Below, in pieces: positions 32,930 to 43,621 of a stretch of DNA of 64,000 bases. Numbering within the stretch: position 1 is the stretch's first letter; each line of letters begins with the position of its first letter. The notes beneath the pieces are model-generated. The model worked only from the letters and a program-made list of their open reading frames with translations. It was not told the DNA's origin and did no database searches. Made by a program: the position numbers and the translations under genes. The DNA comes from Patiria miniata. Lineage: Eukaryota; Echinodermata; Asteroidea; Valvatida; Asterinidae. The stretch is taken from contig NW_024037057.1 in assembly GCF_015706575.1 (NCBI RefSeq), positions 2,561,501 through 2,625,500 on the forward strand. The letters are read 5' to 3'.

Positions 32930-33723
32930 AGTTGGCAGGAGCGAAGGTGAAGAGAGATGTGTAACTGAAATCGTCAAGAGAGGGCGCAATATCAAAACTA
33001 GTTACCGTTTTTTAATTGCAAGCCGGATGATGTCCTTTTACTTAAAAGCGCACAGGCAGTTAAACTGATTCGTCTTTTTTAAGCTTCATTTTACGTGCAG
33101 TGCAAACTCGTGTATGTATTTTGCCACGAGTGCCAAGGCAAAATATTAAACTCAACTATAAATCAAGTAAACAAGCTTCAAGTGGTTCGGATATCAAAGA
33201 ACTGTTCGTATCCACATGGCGTGACACTGACATTGAACTTGAGCACACAAACTAAATCTTGCAACTGCTGCATTCATTCATATCCTGAAATATATGTTCA
33301 AAAAGATGAGACTAGCTAGGGCAAAATTAGCAACAAAATTAATCCAACATGACAAGAACAACGGCCAAATATTTGACTTAAATGCAGAAGCATCTTTCCA
33401 TTGGCAGATTTACATCATTGCCAGTCTTATTACACCAGGCATTGGGATATAGTAAAGTCAATTAAATTAATAGGCACGAGTACACGGCGTGACTGTTTCG
33501 ACTTCGGACCTCTCGATATGCACTGTGCCACACATCAAAAAGCTCTTAGTTTTTCCGACATTAAGAAATTGGAGTAGTGCTTACGCAGTGAACACGAATC
33601 CATACCGCTCATCATACGGATGTCAGCATTCCCACACAGCAACATTTCTCTTTTCAAATCTTGCAACAAAGTTGATCAGGAGAATATTTAGTATATTTAG
33701 TGGTCTACGCTAGTTCAAACCAG
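32930..33723 (+). repeat. diverged TRIM-upstream duplicon with first-exon block
   Basis: Matches other units: TCAAGTGGTTCGGATATCAA, AAAGAACTGTT, GTTTTTCCGACATTAAGAAA, TTGGAGTAGTG, GTGAACACGAATCCATA and CGGATGTCAGCATTCC. It ends CAG|GTAGGT at 33723/33724. More diverged than the three units in the right half, so an older duplication. Confidence 0.65.
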
Positions 33724-34549
33724 GTAGGTGGCTAAGCTTCATATTTAAATGCAACATTTCAAATATGAGCGTTTTGGTTTCACCTGTTTATATTTGCTCA
33801 TAAAGTATTTGAAACCGAATGCAGGACTCGTGATAACGTCATCTTTTGTCTTATTAATTAGCGTAGAATATTTTCTTTTTGCGTTCCGACCAGCTATGTT
33901 GCTCCCTATTTCCTCAGGGTATTTATTTAACCTTATTATCATTCAATGTCTTTGAGCCCTGTTCTCTGTTTTTATTTGTCCGTCAGTCCGTCATTGGATA
34001 TTGTTGTGTTTCATTTGTATTGGTCTGTTGGTTGTCTGCTTCTTCTTCCAATTCCTTGAAAAAAAATGTTTTCCAGTTTTCCATTCAAATGCCCTTATCA
34101 GCTTAGGCTTTTAAAACCTTGACTCCGTCCTGTTATAACTTCTAACTGTTCGCTTAATGCTTCTACTTTATTTTTGAGGGACATAAATGTTGCTGAAATT
34201 GAGATGAACCGCGACTCATGTCAACTATTCAGCCTGTATTGTTATTGGGTTACAGCATGGTCAGCTACTGTAGACAGCAACTGAGTAAAATAAATTCAAA
34301 GACTTATTATTCTTTCATTTCATTGACAATTCTCTCATTTCATTCTGTTTCAGTATCTGCTTAAATAAATAATGTTATTCAAAAATAATATTTTTCACCC
34401 AAATTTAAGCCAATATTACAGCAATATAACTCAGAACTATGTTTGTAACCTAATGAAAGGCGTTATTTCCTCAGATTCTCAATGATTCAACGAAGAATTG
34501 TTACTACAAGTTATCCAACTTGAATATCATTTCGCTTTTTTGGTCGTAG
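33724..34549 (+). other. candidate 5'UTR intron of TRIM relic at 34554
   Basis: Donor CAG|GTAGGT, acceptor TTTTTTGGTCGTAG at 34548-34549, four bases before the ATG. Length about 826 bp, in line with the other uninterrupted units. The sites remain intact although the gene is broken. Confidence 0.5.
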
Positions 34550-34553
34550 AAAG

Positions 34554-35447
34554 ATGGCGAAAGCTGCAGCAAACTCAGTGCTGGATACGATCAGTCAGGG
34601 GCACCTCGAATACCCGATTTGTTGCTGTCGTTTCACCGATCCCAAGATACTTGACTGTCTTTACAGCTTATGCCTGGACGAGCTCACAAGCAGGCAGCAA
34701 ACCAAGGCACGTGAGATTACTTACCAGTTTGCAGGCGGGAAACTGCGGTACCAGACACGGGATTGCAGGGTCTACCCAACTGCTTTTCCCTAAGTTCCCT
34801 CGTCAATGATTTCAACAAGCAGGAGCAGTTGCTAGGAGGTGCGCCAGCGGATACTTGTATATGTGAGGAATGTGACGAGGGCTTAGAAGCCGTCTCAACG
34901 TGCTTAAACTGTGACGGGAACATCTGTCGGAAATGTCTGGATACCCATGGGAAGATGAAATCTACTAAGAAACATCGCATCGTCAACTTGAATCAAAGCG
35001 GAGCAGAGGTACCTCCAGTCGTGGGTAGGAAGAAAGAGTACCAGCAGTGTTACAGCCACACTAACCAGGAACTGTGTTTTTACTGTGAGACATACAAGAC
35101 CTTGGCTTGTGCAAATGTGATGCGTTAGATCATCGGGGAGCGGAGCATGAATACAGAGAAGTCGCTGATGTTGGCGAGATTCTGCAAAGGTTCGAAAACA
35201 GCAGAGAGAAATTCAAAGTCGCCGACGATTCACTCACGCATGCCAGGAACAGGTTGAGAATCAAGGTCGCCAGGGCTTGTGAAGACATTACCGCCAAATA
35301 GGAAGAGGAAATTGGACCTCAAACCCAAGGTGATGCACAACTTAGAGTTCCAGGAGGAACTCCGATTTGAACAGGCGCAGCACGAGCTCTCATTCATCGG
35401 CGTCAAATGTCAAGATGTCGTTTCAGATTCAGACCTAGGTGAAGTAC
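34554..35447 (+). pseudogene. TRIM-NHL relic, frameshifted and truncated
   Basis: Starts MAKAAANSVLDTISQ. Damage seen: CPIC has become YPIC; nine bases are lost in the RING (the stretch with FCLNCL is shortened); a one-base loss near 34725 shifts the frame before the last RING CxxC; a one-base change near 35120 shifts it again in B-box 2; a TAG follows at 35299; and most of the coiled coil is deleted so that KLDLKPKVMHNLEF follows directly. It ends at about GEVPF, before the propeller, and then unrelated DNA with ATT repeats follows. B-box 1 is of the DGNICRKC type. Confidence 0.92.
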
Positions 35448-35821
35448 CATTCGGACCATTATTATTATTAAACCTTTTTTTTCAAAAGAGGTGTCTTATT
35501 TCCAAAGAGTGAAAATTCACTCCCATCGATTGAAACTAGGGACCAGACGTTTACGAGTGAATTTCATTTAATCCAATAAATTGAGTTTTCACTCGAGATT
35601 CCACTGGATTTACTCTCTTTTTTTTCATAGTCTTTTAATCCTAAATGAGATGATTGTCAATCAAATCGTTTGGTCTCTATAGTTTCACTCTTTTGGAATT
35701 TAGAAAGTAGTATAATATATGTTTCCGGAGTAATTGAGCGGTTTTATTTTTTAAGTAATTACATACAAATGTGGAATCATGCAACCTTGCAACCACATTG
35801 AATTTTTTTTCTTCCGAAAGC

Positions 35822-35960
35822 TATACTGAAATGTTATGTGGTACTTTGAAAATCGAGCCAAGGCCTAAACAGCTAAACAGTGTTTTCTGAGTACCTTGGC
35901 ATTTAATTGCTTGGCAATATGAGTAAATGGACAAAAGGGTGCTTTTTTGGTTCCAATTTT
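35822..35960 (+). repeat. dispersed repeat, second copy of 18335-18530
   Basis: Matches 18335-18470: AAAGCTATACTGAAAT, AACAGTGTTTTCTGAGT, CCTTGGCATTTAATTG, ATGGACAA. No frame; family unknown. Confidence 0.6.
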
Positions 35961-36010
35961 CAAAAAAAATTCGCAAGGATCCCTTTTTCAAACGGCGTTT
36001 TTGTGATTAT

Positions 36011-36175
36011 AATTCTGTAACTTGACAAAAACACGTGTGATTTGAATGGTTCTTGTACTAAAAGAAAGCTTAATTGTGTTTTTTTATCGTAAATTTTAAA
36101 AGTGCTACATACAGAACTTCATTTTAAAAAAAAATGTTCCTGCCATTTGGGTTTCCTTTTTGGCTCACCCTGTAG
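36011..36175. mobile_element. half copy of the 16173 palindromic MITE
   Basis: Matches the right arm of 16173-16670: GTGATTTGAATGGTTCTTGT, ACAGAACTTCA, CATTTGGGTTTCC, and the end GGCTCACCCTGTAG. The left arm is absent. Confidence 0.6.
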
Positions 36176-36474
36176 ATGTGCTGAGTTATAATAAAAAAGA
36201 GCTTTTTATGAGTTTTTGTTTTCAAACAAGCTTCATAGAGAAATAATTATGAAACAAAAGGGGGTATTTAAGTGCAACATTTTAATCATTAGAACGAGGA
36301 TGGCCTTTAAGTTATTGCTCATGGATCAATCAACGATATGAGACATGCCATGAAGTCGGGATGGGAAGAGGTATATTTATGTATAGAACGTAGGGTGTTT
36401 TGCGTATGACTATTTATATTTAATATATTACATAATAATTGTAATTCAAAGTAGAAAATGACAATTAGAGATGT

Positions 36475-37018
36475 TGTATACAATTTGTGGATATGTTTGC
36501 AACTTGAAGCTTCCGTAGACATCGGTGTTGTATAGAATCCGCAACGTCATAACCATTGAAGCGTTGACACAATTAGCCGTTTTGAAATATGGTAGACACC
36601 GTTGGGGGCGCTGTTTGATTTCGGCTTTAATCTCCTCTTTTTATTTGCCCACACCAAATGGCGCCCTCCCATTCTGTCCGCCGTATCTCAAAAATTCTAT
36701 GCAGCCATTATCCACGGGGAGTGCATGAGTTCAGCCGGAAAGGGAGCATCGGAAACGAGAAAGCCTTTTGACCCTTCAACTGTACATCGAAATTATTTTT
36801 TTTTTCCCGGATGTGAGCAATACCCAGTATTGAGTGGATATAGTCTGAGCTTAATTCGCAGTGTTCACCAAATGAGTGTGGATTATTTGTATTTGAGTAC
36901 CATTTACGACAGACTGATGAATGGTCGAACCAATGGAAATTCTTTAGCAATAACACAAAACGGAAACTAAAATACAGCAAACTTACAGGATCCATGTGAA
37001 CTGCGGTTAGCAAACAAG
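36475..37018 (+). repeat. duplicon block with candidate first exon for TRIM at 39178
   Basis: Matches 19325-19736, with an extra ~130 bases at about 36580-36710. It ends CAAACAAG|GTAGGTACTCG; the match continues to about 37170. Together with the bases before the ATG it places 23590 and 39178 in one upstream lineage. Confidence 0.6.
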
Positions 37019-37423
37019 GTAGGTACTCGTATTGTTTTTGTATAGGCGATGCTGTGAATGTAAAATGGCGTTTCCGGGTACATAAATTCAGCGGTGTTCA
37101 GTGGACAGCATTTCTAGATTATCGGTGAAAGATATTCTGGATTTTGGTCACCATGCAGTCCTATAAATGACAGTGGAATTGAATCGTTTTGTCTGAAGGA
37201 TTCATGCAGGCTTACACAGTTCTGCTCTAAAGATTATGCCCATATGTGACGTCATGCCAACAGACAACCGAAGGGCTACCCAAATATGTAAGGTTTTTTT
37301 TGCATATCGATTTGCCGAAATTAAACACTTTATATGCGCACTTTTGAATCATTCATATTTCAAGAGATATACATTTAGCGCAGAAGGGAACCGTTTGGCA
37401 TCATGTGACCACCACATTAAATA

Positions 37424-37869
37424 TGTGACCTGCCATAGCATAATGAGGAATAACCCCCACCTTTGACTTTTCGCGTTATGTACATCATGTTAAAGCGCTA
37501 ATCATTGGCTTTCCAAAGATGCCAAATTTATTTCTGTATCTTTAATAGTATATTTCAAAGATATGCCGTAGGAACTTCAACAGTGTCCTTCAAAATTTCG
37601 CTTATCTTATTTCGAGAAAAGCGGCTTTGAAAAAAGACACGCATTGCACCACAAACGACAGTGAAAAACTTTCTTCAGTTTTTCCACTTTAGTGGGTATT
37701 TGTTTCCAACAGAAATGCATGGCGCTAATCTGGTATACCTTGGCTACTCGAAAACCAAAACAATCAATATCTATTTTGACATGATTTTTCTAGTATTTCC
37801 GAATTCAGGCGTCTATTACTCAAAACAAGGTTTGGGATAACATTCTTCAGTTTGCCTCAGTAGGTCACA
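37424..37869. mobile_element. dispersed element with TGTGACCT ends, copy 2
   Basis: Same family as 32453-32883. Starts TGTGACCTGCCATAGCATAA, ends CCTCAGTAGGTCACA. The flanks read AAATA on the left and TATTT on the right. Non-coding. Confidence 0.75.
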
Positions 37870-38149
37870 TATTTCATGAAGTTGAATATGTCTTGTGGCT
37901 ACTTATCTTATGTCTTAGAGGGTTTTCACATATCATTTTCAAAACAGTGGAACACGGTGAAGAATGACCAGTAACACGCCTACACCTAGTTCAAACTACA
38001 ATAGTTCAAGGCTTGTTCATATTATCACTTTGTTGTTAGCTACCTTTTTCTGGGGAGGGGCACACTATTCGAGACTCAGAGTCATCGCGAAGGGACACTT
38101 TACCAACTTTATGGGCCTGGAGGAAATCTAGGACTTTTCCCTTACACAT

Positions 38150-38405
38150 ATACATTTTTTTTTAACTGTATTTTTCATGAATTTAATGTAATAACTTGTT
38201 TTATTTATTATCGATTTTTCCTTTTGTTAATCATGAATTGTATAACTACATGTATTCTTTGTGAAGGGGGCAGACCAAGTACAAGCTTCAGCTTCTTGTC
38301 TGACCTCCCCATACTTTTCTTTTCAAGTTCCGTAAAAATGTTTGCCTATGTACATAATTCAACTTACCTTATAAGTATGGAAAGAAAACTGAAACCTGAA
38401 ACCCG
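38150..38405 (+). mobile_element. possible LINE 3' end with CTGAAAC tail
   Basis: A T-rich stretch, then GTGAAGGGGGCAGACCAAGT, TTCTTGTCTGACCTCCCC (hairpin-like GGGGGCAGAC / GTCTGACCTCCCC) and the tandem tail ACTGAAACCTGAAACCCGAA. This form (hairpin plus short tandem tail) is common for CR1-type 3' ends. No frame remains. Confidence 0.35.
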
Positions 38406-39177
38406 AAACCACCAAAATAAACATCTTTTGAAGTATTAATATGAATATTGTAAACCTTGTAAACACTGTAAATCCTTATAAGGTGCTTCATAAGGAGTCT
38501 CATATTTCTCATAAACTTCATATACCTGACTTTAATAATAGACGCAATTTTAGCGCCTTTGAGTACCTAATTTTTGGTAGATACGTGCGCTTTATCAGAC
38601 GCCGGGATTATTATCATTATTATAGAAAAATCGTTTAATCGTCCCAATAGCTTGCAATGGTAACACTGACCCCCGTTAGTAGTTTGGAAATGCCATACAA
38701 TTTCATACTGATCGGTAAATGTGTCCCAGAGCTTTAAATAAAAGAGTTACTGAGGGGGCACAATGTACGCTTCCCTGATTTATGCTTTATTCACGAGTCA
38801 GCCATATTGGATTGAGAGTGAGGTGAAATCTTCATTTTTGGAACTTGTGCAGAGAAATGAAGCAATGACGTTACAAATTAATACCAGTCTGCTCTGGTGA
38901 ATAATTTAGTCATTGTGATTTAAAGTACTTAAAAACAAATGAAATTGAGGCTATTGTGAATAAAAAGTCTGGCGCCATCCCATTCAACAATTCACAATTT
39001 ATGAAATACATTGGGGAGCACGACAAAAAATGGCCAACTTGTGCGTAAGGCCAGGGTAAGCTCAAAATGAAATTAATCTAAAAACGTTCATTGGGATGCT
39101 CACCAAAATATCTCTTACTGACTCAAAATGATGATGAATATAATGAAAATGCTTTTGTACAGATTTGGTGAGAAAAG

Positions 39178-41307
39178 ATGGCAGAAGCTGAAGCCAAATC
39201 CGTGCTGGGTACGATCAGTCGGGGACACCTCGAATGCCCGATTTGCTGCTGTCGTTTCACCGATCCTAAGATACTGGACTGTCTGCACAGCTTCTGTCTG
39301 AACTGCCTGGACGAGCTCAACAGCAGACAGCAACCCAATGCAGACGAGATTACTTGCCCGGTTTGCAGGCAAAGAACTGCTGTACCAGACACCGGATTGC
39401 AGGGTCTACCCTACTGCTTTTTCCTGAGTTCCCTCGTGGATGAATTCAACAAGCAGGAGCGGTTGCTAGGAGACGCGCCAGCGGATACTCGTACATATGA
39501 GGAATGTGACGAGGGCTTAGAAGCCGTCTCAAGGTGCTTAGACTGCTGCAAATTTATCTGCACAAAATGCATCGAAGCCCACGAGCGCATGAAATCCATG
39601 AGACACCATCGGATTATTGGTAAAGAACAAAACAGATTTGATGTAACCACTATCGATCCTCAGAAGAAAGCTACTCCACAATGCACAAGGCACACAAATC
39701 ATGAAATCTGTTTTTACTGCGAAACATGCAAGACCTTGGCGTGTGCAAAATGTGTTGCATTAGATCATCGAACAGCGGAGCATAAATATAAAGAAGTCGC
39801 CGATACCATACGATCATACCGTCATGATGTCAGCGACATTCTGCAGAAGTTCGACAAGAGTAGAGAGGAATTTAAAGTCGCCGACGATTCACTGACACAT
39901 GCCAGGGACAGGTTGAGAATCATGGTCGCCCGGGCTTGTAAAGACATTAACACAAAAGAAGAAGCAGAAATTGCAAAGATCAGATACAAATCCCGCCATC
40001 TCAGAGACAAAGTAACACAAATTGGAGAGGAACGAGATAGGAAGTTCGCGGAAGTCAAGAAAAACAACCGTGACAAGATGAAGCGGGCCGATCAAATCGT
40101 AGCGACAGTCAACGACTTGATGCAGCAAGCTGACGACTTCGAGCTTTTGGACCTCAAACCGAAGGTGATGCACAACTTAAATTTCCAGAAGAAACTCAAA
40201 TTTAGAGAGGCACAGTATGAGCTCTCATTCATCGGGGTCAAATGGCAAGATGTCGTGTTAGATACAGACCTCGGTGAAGTACTTCAGGAGGAAAAGTGGC
40301 AGTTAAAAAAAGAGATTATTGAGAACGGGCCGGGAGATGAACAATTTGAGTGTGCTGAAGGCGTCGCGTGTCTAAGCAATGGTAACATTGCCGTAACGGA
40401 CACTACTAAAAAGAAGTTGATGTTGTTTACTTCCACTAGGATGTATAAATCAAGTGTTAATCGAAAGAAGTTGTCTGGCCCCTGCGGAGTAGCTGCCACC
40501 TCTGGTGAGCTACTTCTGGTCACTGATGGAAAATATGTAAAGGTGTTTAACTCCAGGCTAAAATTCATTCGCCAGTTCGCACCATCACATGATGATGCAG
40601 ACGTTGATTCAAAGAGTGATCTTACTGGTATCGCCGTGGACAAGAAGAATCGGATAGCAGTGGCGGACAGCGGCAGAAAGCTCATATCTCTACACCATCT
40701 CGATGGGTCCTTGATTACAACCATTTCAAATGACATGATCGATTCAGAGTTGACCATTGGGATTAGGAAACGCTTAATTTACACAAATTACCAGGAGTGC
40801 AAGTTGATTTGCATTACCTATACGGGAGATGAGGTGTTCAATGTCAATACTTCACTGGACGGGGAAACTGTACGGCCCTTAGGCGTGTGCTGCGATGATG
40901 CTGGTGAAATATATGTTGCCGTCGGTATCAGAGAAGCTGAAAGCAGTGAAAGCGGTGAAGGCGATGACGGTGGTGAAGGCGATGACGGTAGTGAAGGCAG
41001 TGACGGCAGTGAAGGTGAAGACGGCAGTGAAGGCGATGACGGTAGTGAAGGCAGTGACGGCAGTGAAGGTGATGACGTTAGTGAAGGGGATGACGGCAGT
41101 GATGGTGATGACGGCAGTGAAGGCGATGACGGTAGTGAAGGCGGTGAAGTGTTTGATAGCTGCGAAGTGCACCATTATTCACCTGCGGGAGTCTTCATCG
41201 GGCGTGTGGCTCGCGAACTTCACTTTCCCTGCGGCTTGACATTCACTCAAAGCGGAGACCTCGTGGTGGCTGATGGGGTCTCCGTCAAGATCTCCCAGCG
41301 GGTGTGA
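39178..41307 (+). CDS. TRIM-NHL E3 ubiquitin ligase with long acidic repeat (709 aa)
   Basis: Starts MAEAEAKSVLG. RING intact (C20, C23, C35, H37, C40, C43, C60, C63). B-box 1 is odd: the first zinc ligand, Cys in all other copies, is Tyr107 (codon TAT for TGT), while C110, C120, C123, C128, C131, H135 and H144 remain. B-box 2 starts CTRH. Coiled coil about 205-340. Propeller about 390-709, with an insert at about 586-661 made of GDDGSE / GSDGSE hexapeptides between the strands GEIYVAV and CEVHHYSP, i.e. in a loop. It is the longest copy because of this insert. A RING E3 ligase is expected; the acidic loop could alter target binding. The upstream lineage is shared with 23590, but B-box 1 (CCKFICTKC) is shared with the right-hand copies. 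Confidence 0.93.
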   Translation: MAEAEAKSVLGTISRGHLECPICCCRFTDPKILDCLHSFCLNCLDELNSRQQPNADEITCPVCRQRTAVPDTGLQGLPYCFFLSSLVDEFNKQERLLGDAPADTRTYEECDEGLEAVSRCLDCCKFICTKCIEAHERMKSMRHHRIIGKEQNRFDVTTIDPQKKATPQCTRHTNHEICFYCETCKTLACAKCVALDHRTAEHKYKEVADTIRSYRHDVSDILQKFDKSREEFKVADDSLTHARDRLRIMVARACKDINTKEEAEIAKIRYKSRHLRDKVTQIGEERDRKFAEVKKNNRDKMKRADQIVATVNDLMQQADDFELLDLKPKVMHNLNFQKKLKFREAQYELSFIGVKWQDVVLDTDLGEVLQEEKWQLKKEIIENGPGDEQFECAEGVACLSNGNIAVTDTTKKKLMLFTSTRMYKSSVNRKKLSGPCGVAATSGELLLVTDGKYVKVFNSRLKFIRQFAPSHDDADVDSKSDLTGIAVDKKNRIAVADSGRKLISLHHLDGSLITTISNDMIDSELTIGIRKRLIYTNYQECKLICITYTGDEVFNVNTSLDGETVRPLGVCCDDAGEIYVAVGIREAESSESGEGDDGGEGDDGSEGSDGSEGEDGSEGDDGSEGSDGSEGDDVSEGDDGSDGDDGSEGDDGSEGGEVFDSCEVHHYSPAGVFIGRVARELHFPCGLTFTQSGDLVVADGVSVKISQRV
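40920..41163 (+). repeat. coding minisatellite, 18-bp unit GGCGATGACGGTAGTGAA
   Basis: About eleven copies of an 18-bp unit with variants, in frame, giving GDDGSE. Shorter tracts of the same type lie in the genes at 46936 (about 48691-48855) and 55170 (about 56929-57006); the genes at 440 and 23590 have none. Confidence 0.92.
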
Positions 41308-41316
41308 GCCAGATAG

Positions 41317-41434
41317 CACCCCCCTTGCGTTTCGATTTTACGGAGGTGATGTATCAGGAGAAGAAAAAAACGTGCCTTTATTTCAGATTTTGTTTGCCGA
41401 TGAACCCCCGCGAACAATTTTGGATCCACCCCTG
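41317..41434. mobile_element. hAT-like element, right-end fragment
   Basis: Matches the right part of 57247-57597 (TTTCGATTTTACGGAGG, TTTCAGATTTTGTTTGCCG) and ends TGGATCCACCCCTG. The left part is missing; the break lies just after the TRIM stop codon. Confidence 0.65.
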
Positions 41435-41460
41435 AGTCCACACTTATTAATACTATTGAA

Positions 41461-42060
41461 CGGTTCGTGTGATTCCTGTGGGTGCAAAATATCCAACACA
41501 GCAACTAATACTATTTTAATAACACTTCTACGGAAGACGGATAGTGCCAGTATATGAGTGTGAATATATTTTTTATATACTTATTATCTGGCGGCCGCCA
41601 CATAAAAAGTGGCGGCCGCCACATAAAAAAAGAGTGAATATATTTTTTTTTTTGTACAGCGGCCGCCGCTTATTATGACGACTTATATGGCGGCCGCAAC
41701 TTATTATGTGGCGGCCGCCAGATAATAAGTGGTGGCCGCTGTACAAAAAAAAACATTTTTACGCTTTTTTATGTGGCGGCCGCCACTTATTATCTGGCGG
41801 CCGCCACTTAAAAAAAGTGTGAATATATGTTTTTTGTACAGCGGCCGCAACTTATTATGACGACTTATGTGGCGGCCGCCACTTATCATCTGGTGGCCGC
41901 CACAAAATAAGTGGCGGCCGCTGTACAAACAAAATATTTTCACACGCACCAAAAAATATATTTACACTCATTTAGTGGCACTATCCGTCTTCCGTGTGTT
42001 ATTGAAAAGTATTAATTTCTGTGTTAGATATTTTGCGCTTATAGGAATCACAAGAACCGG
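41461..42060. repeat. 600-bp inverted repeat with ten NotI sites
   Basis: Left arm starts CGGTTCGTGTGATTCCTGTG, right arm ends with the inverse of CCGGTTCTTGTGATTCCTAT. The outer ~80 bases of each arm are TRIM 3' flank (also at 49110 and 57625, there only once), so the right arm includes an inverted copy of gene-flank DNA. The next part (CGGAAGACGGATAGTGCCA) is also inverted. The centre, 41585-41930, is a patchwork of TGGCGGCCGCCA palindromes and ACTTATTAT / TGTACAGCGGCCGC modules. GCGGCCGC occurs ten times in ~340 bases. Confidence 0.88.
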
Positions 42061-42850
42061 GGTGAACTTTCAGGCTTTATCTCTGGGTTTAGATTTCGCA
42101 TCTCTACTGAAAAGTAAACGTGAACCTTTTGGTAGTATTGGGTTTTCTTAGGGGAGCAAGGGTAGAATGTGGCTAAGGTTTGTTGTCTTTTTTATTGCAA
42201 CATTTGTTTGAAAGAACTGACCAAATCTTCTGACTTTTGTGTTCATGCTTTTTTGTTTTTTGCGATCTCTGTTCTATTTCCCTTGCAATGTAAATACTTT
42301 AAAGAGCTTCATCTAATTAAATAGAAATGTCTCAATAGTGAAATTATGCATGTACATTGCCAGTTGACGTCATGTGATATCAATTCAATTTTTTAGTATA
42401 TTGGCATTGGTAGGCTCTTTAAGATACAGACAAAAAGTAATAAAACACCAATTTTGATTTAACAAGAAAACAGTCTTGCTTGCACTCACCCGAACACTTT
42501 GCAAAGTCGACTGATTTCTAATTAAATTTAACGAATATCTTCAGAGTGTATAGACTTTGAAAATGTTGTAAACATGTTGTCATCTAAAATGCGATTCTTC
42601 GTTTCATGTAAGAAATGAAAATGTGTAGACTGAATCATAATGTTGTAAGATATCAATAATTTACCTTACTCTTGCTTAATTTTATTTTTGAACAAAACAC
42701 GCTTGTAGTCATTAAAATTTACAAAAAATCTTGTCTTAGTTAAGTGTGCCGTTATCACAGGCTCAGAACGATTTCAATAGAGTTATAGGTAGGAATTTTG
42801 AATATGTTGAATATATTCTGTAGACTTTAATGTTCCCATGCATAAGATAA

Positions 42851-43621
42851 GTGTAACCCACATAAACAAACTACCAGTGTCACAAAGACTTCTATCTGTT
42901 TCGTTTTGATTTAACACTTTAATTCAACACGGATTTCTGAACAACAAATTACTTTTGATTAATCGGATTAAACTACTTAGACCGTATGAATACAGATTTA
43001 AGGTATTTAAGAACAACAAGAAAAAAGTGTGCGCTCAACTTTAATAAAACATGTACATGTACAAAATGCGAACCAGTATCCTGGATTTTCTGTCTCTGTC
43101 CGCGCTCTGTGTTCCACTAACAAGGAACAGACAGTTCCAAAGGATATTTGCACGCGTGCTCTAGTTCCAGTCCAGGTGTACTGCTCCATGGAGAACGGAA
43201 TCAACCGTAGACTGTCTCCGTACCCGTCGACTGGGGAAGAACTCTCCCTCAACAGGTTAATCTCTCTGAAGATGGTCCAGATCAGGTGCACTCTGACCAG
43301 AGTCTGCACTTCATGCAGCTCGTCACCTGACGGCTGTGGTGTGAGTCGGGAACGGAGAGCCGACTGAGTCTCAGCTGAGCAGAACCTGAGAGCTGAATCT
43401 GATGATCCAAACCTGAGAGCCAACAGTTTCAACAGGACTATTTCATCTGTCGAATTGAGCCTTCAAAATAGCGTTTTGGGCCCGTTTTACATGCCGATTG
43501 CAGCAGAACGTGAATAAAACATGGATGCCTCCATGACAGTTGTGATCATGTTTTTTTTTCAGACTGCATCCGGTGTGAACACTAGAGGGCGCTATTTCAT
43601 TTTTTTGGCTGGGCTACATAC
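42851..43621. mobile_element. unit-specific 771-bp insert with TGTARCCCA ends
   Basis: In units 2 and 3 the sequence GCATARGATA joins AAAATCACTTTTCTC directly; here 771 bases lie between. Near the ends are TGTAACCCA and, inverted, TGTAGCCCA, so it may be a DNA transposon. It carries a GC-rich core (43050-43440). Confidence 0.6.
43007..43432 (-). CDS. unrecognised ORF in GC-rich core of insert (141 aa)
   Basis: I do not recognise the protein. Seen: the frame starts MKLLALRFGSSD and is open over the GC-rich core, with a region rich in Leu/Val/Ile and charged residues (LVRVHLIWTIFREINLLRES). The C-terminal 30 residues lie in AT-rich DNA. Base composition is near 54% GC against about a third outside, by eye. 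It could be a captured gene fragment inside the insert, or a chance frame. No second copy is in the window. Confidence 0.25.
   Translation of the reverse strand: MKLLALRFGSSDSALRFCSAETQSALRSRLTPQPSGDELHEVQTLVRVHLIWTIFREINLLRESSSPVDGYGDSLRLIPFSMEQYTWTGTRARVQISFGTVCSLLVEHRARTETENPGYWFAFCTCTCFIKVERTLFSCCS

Larger units (their letters stand above)
35448..36474. other. intergenic DNA with two repeat fragments
   Basis: Holds a near-palindrome GAGTGAAAATTCACTC (35507-35522), a copy of the 18335 repeat at 35822-35960, and a half MITE at 36011-36175. The rest is unassigned and AT-rich. Confidence 0.5.
37019..39162 (+). other. candidate 5'UTR intron of TRIM copy at 39178
   Basis: Donor AAG|GTAGGT at 37019, acceptor GCTTTTGTACAG at 39161-39162, 15 bases before the ATG. 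About 2.1 kb, enlarged by the element at 37424-37869 and a LINE 3' end. The stretch 38406-39160 has nothing else that I recognise. Confidence 0.5.

Noticed and set aside
40879..41175. Antisense and other-frame proteins across the acidic minisatellite
   Set aside because: Low-complexity by-products of the 18-bp repeat read in other frames.
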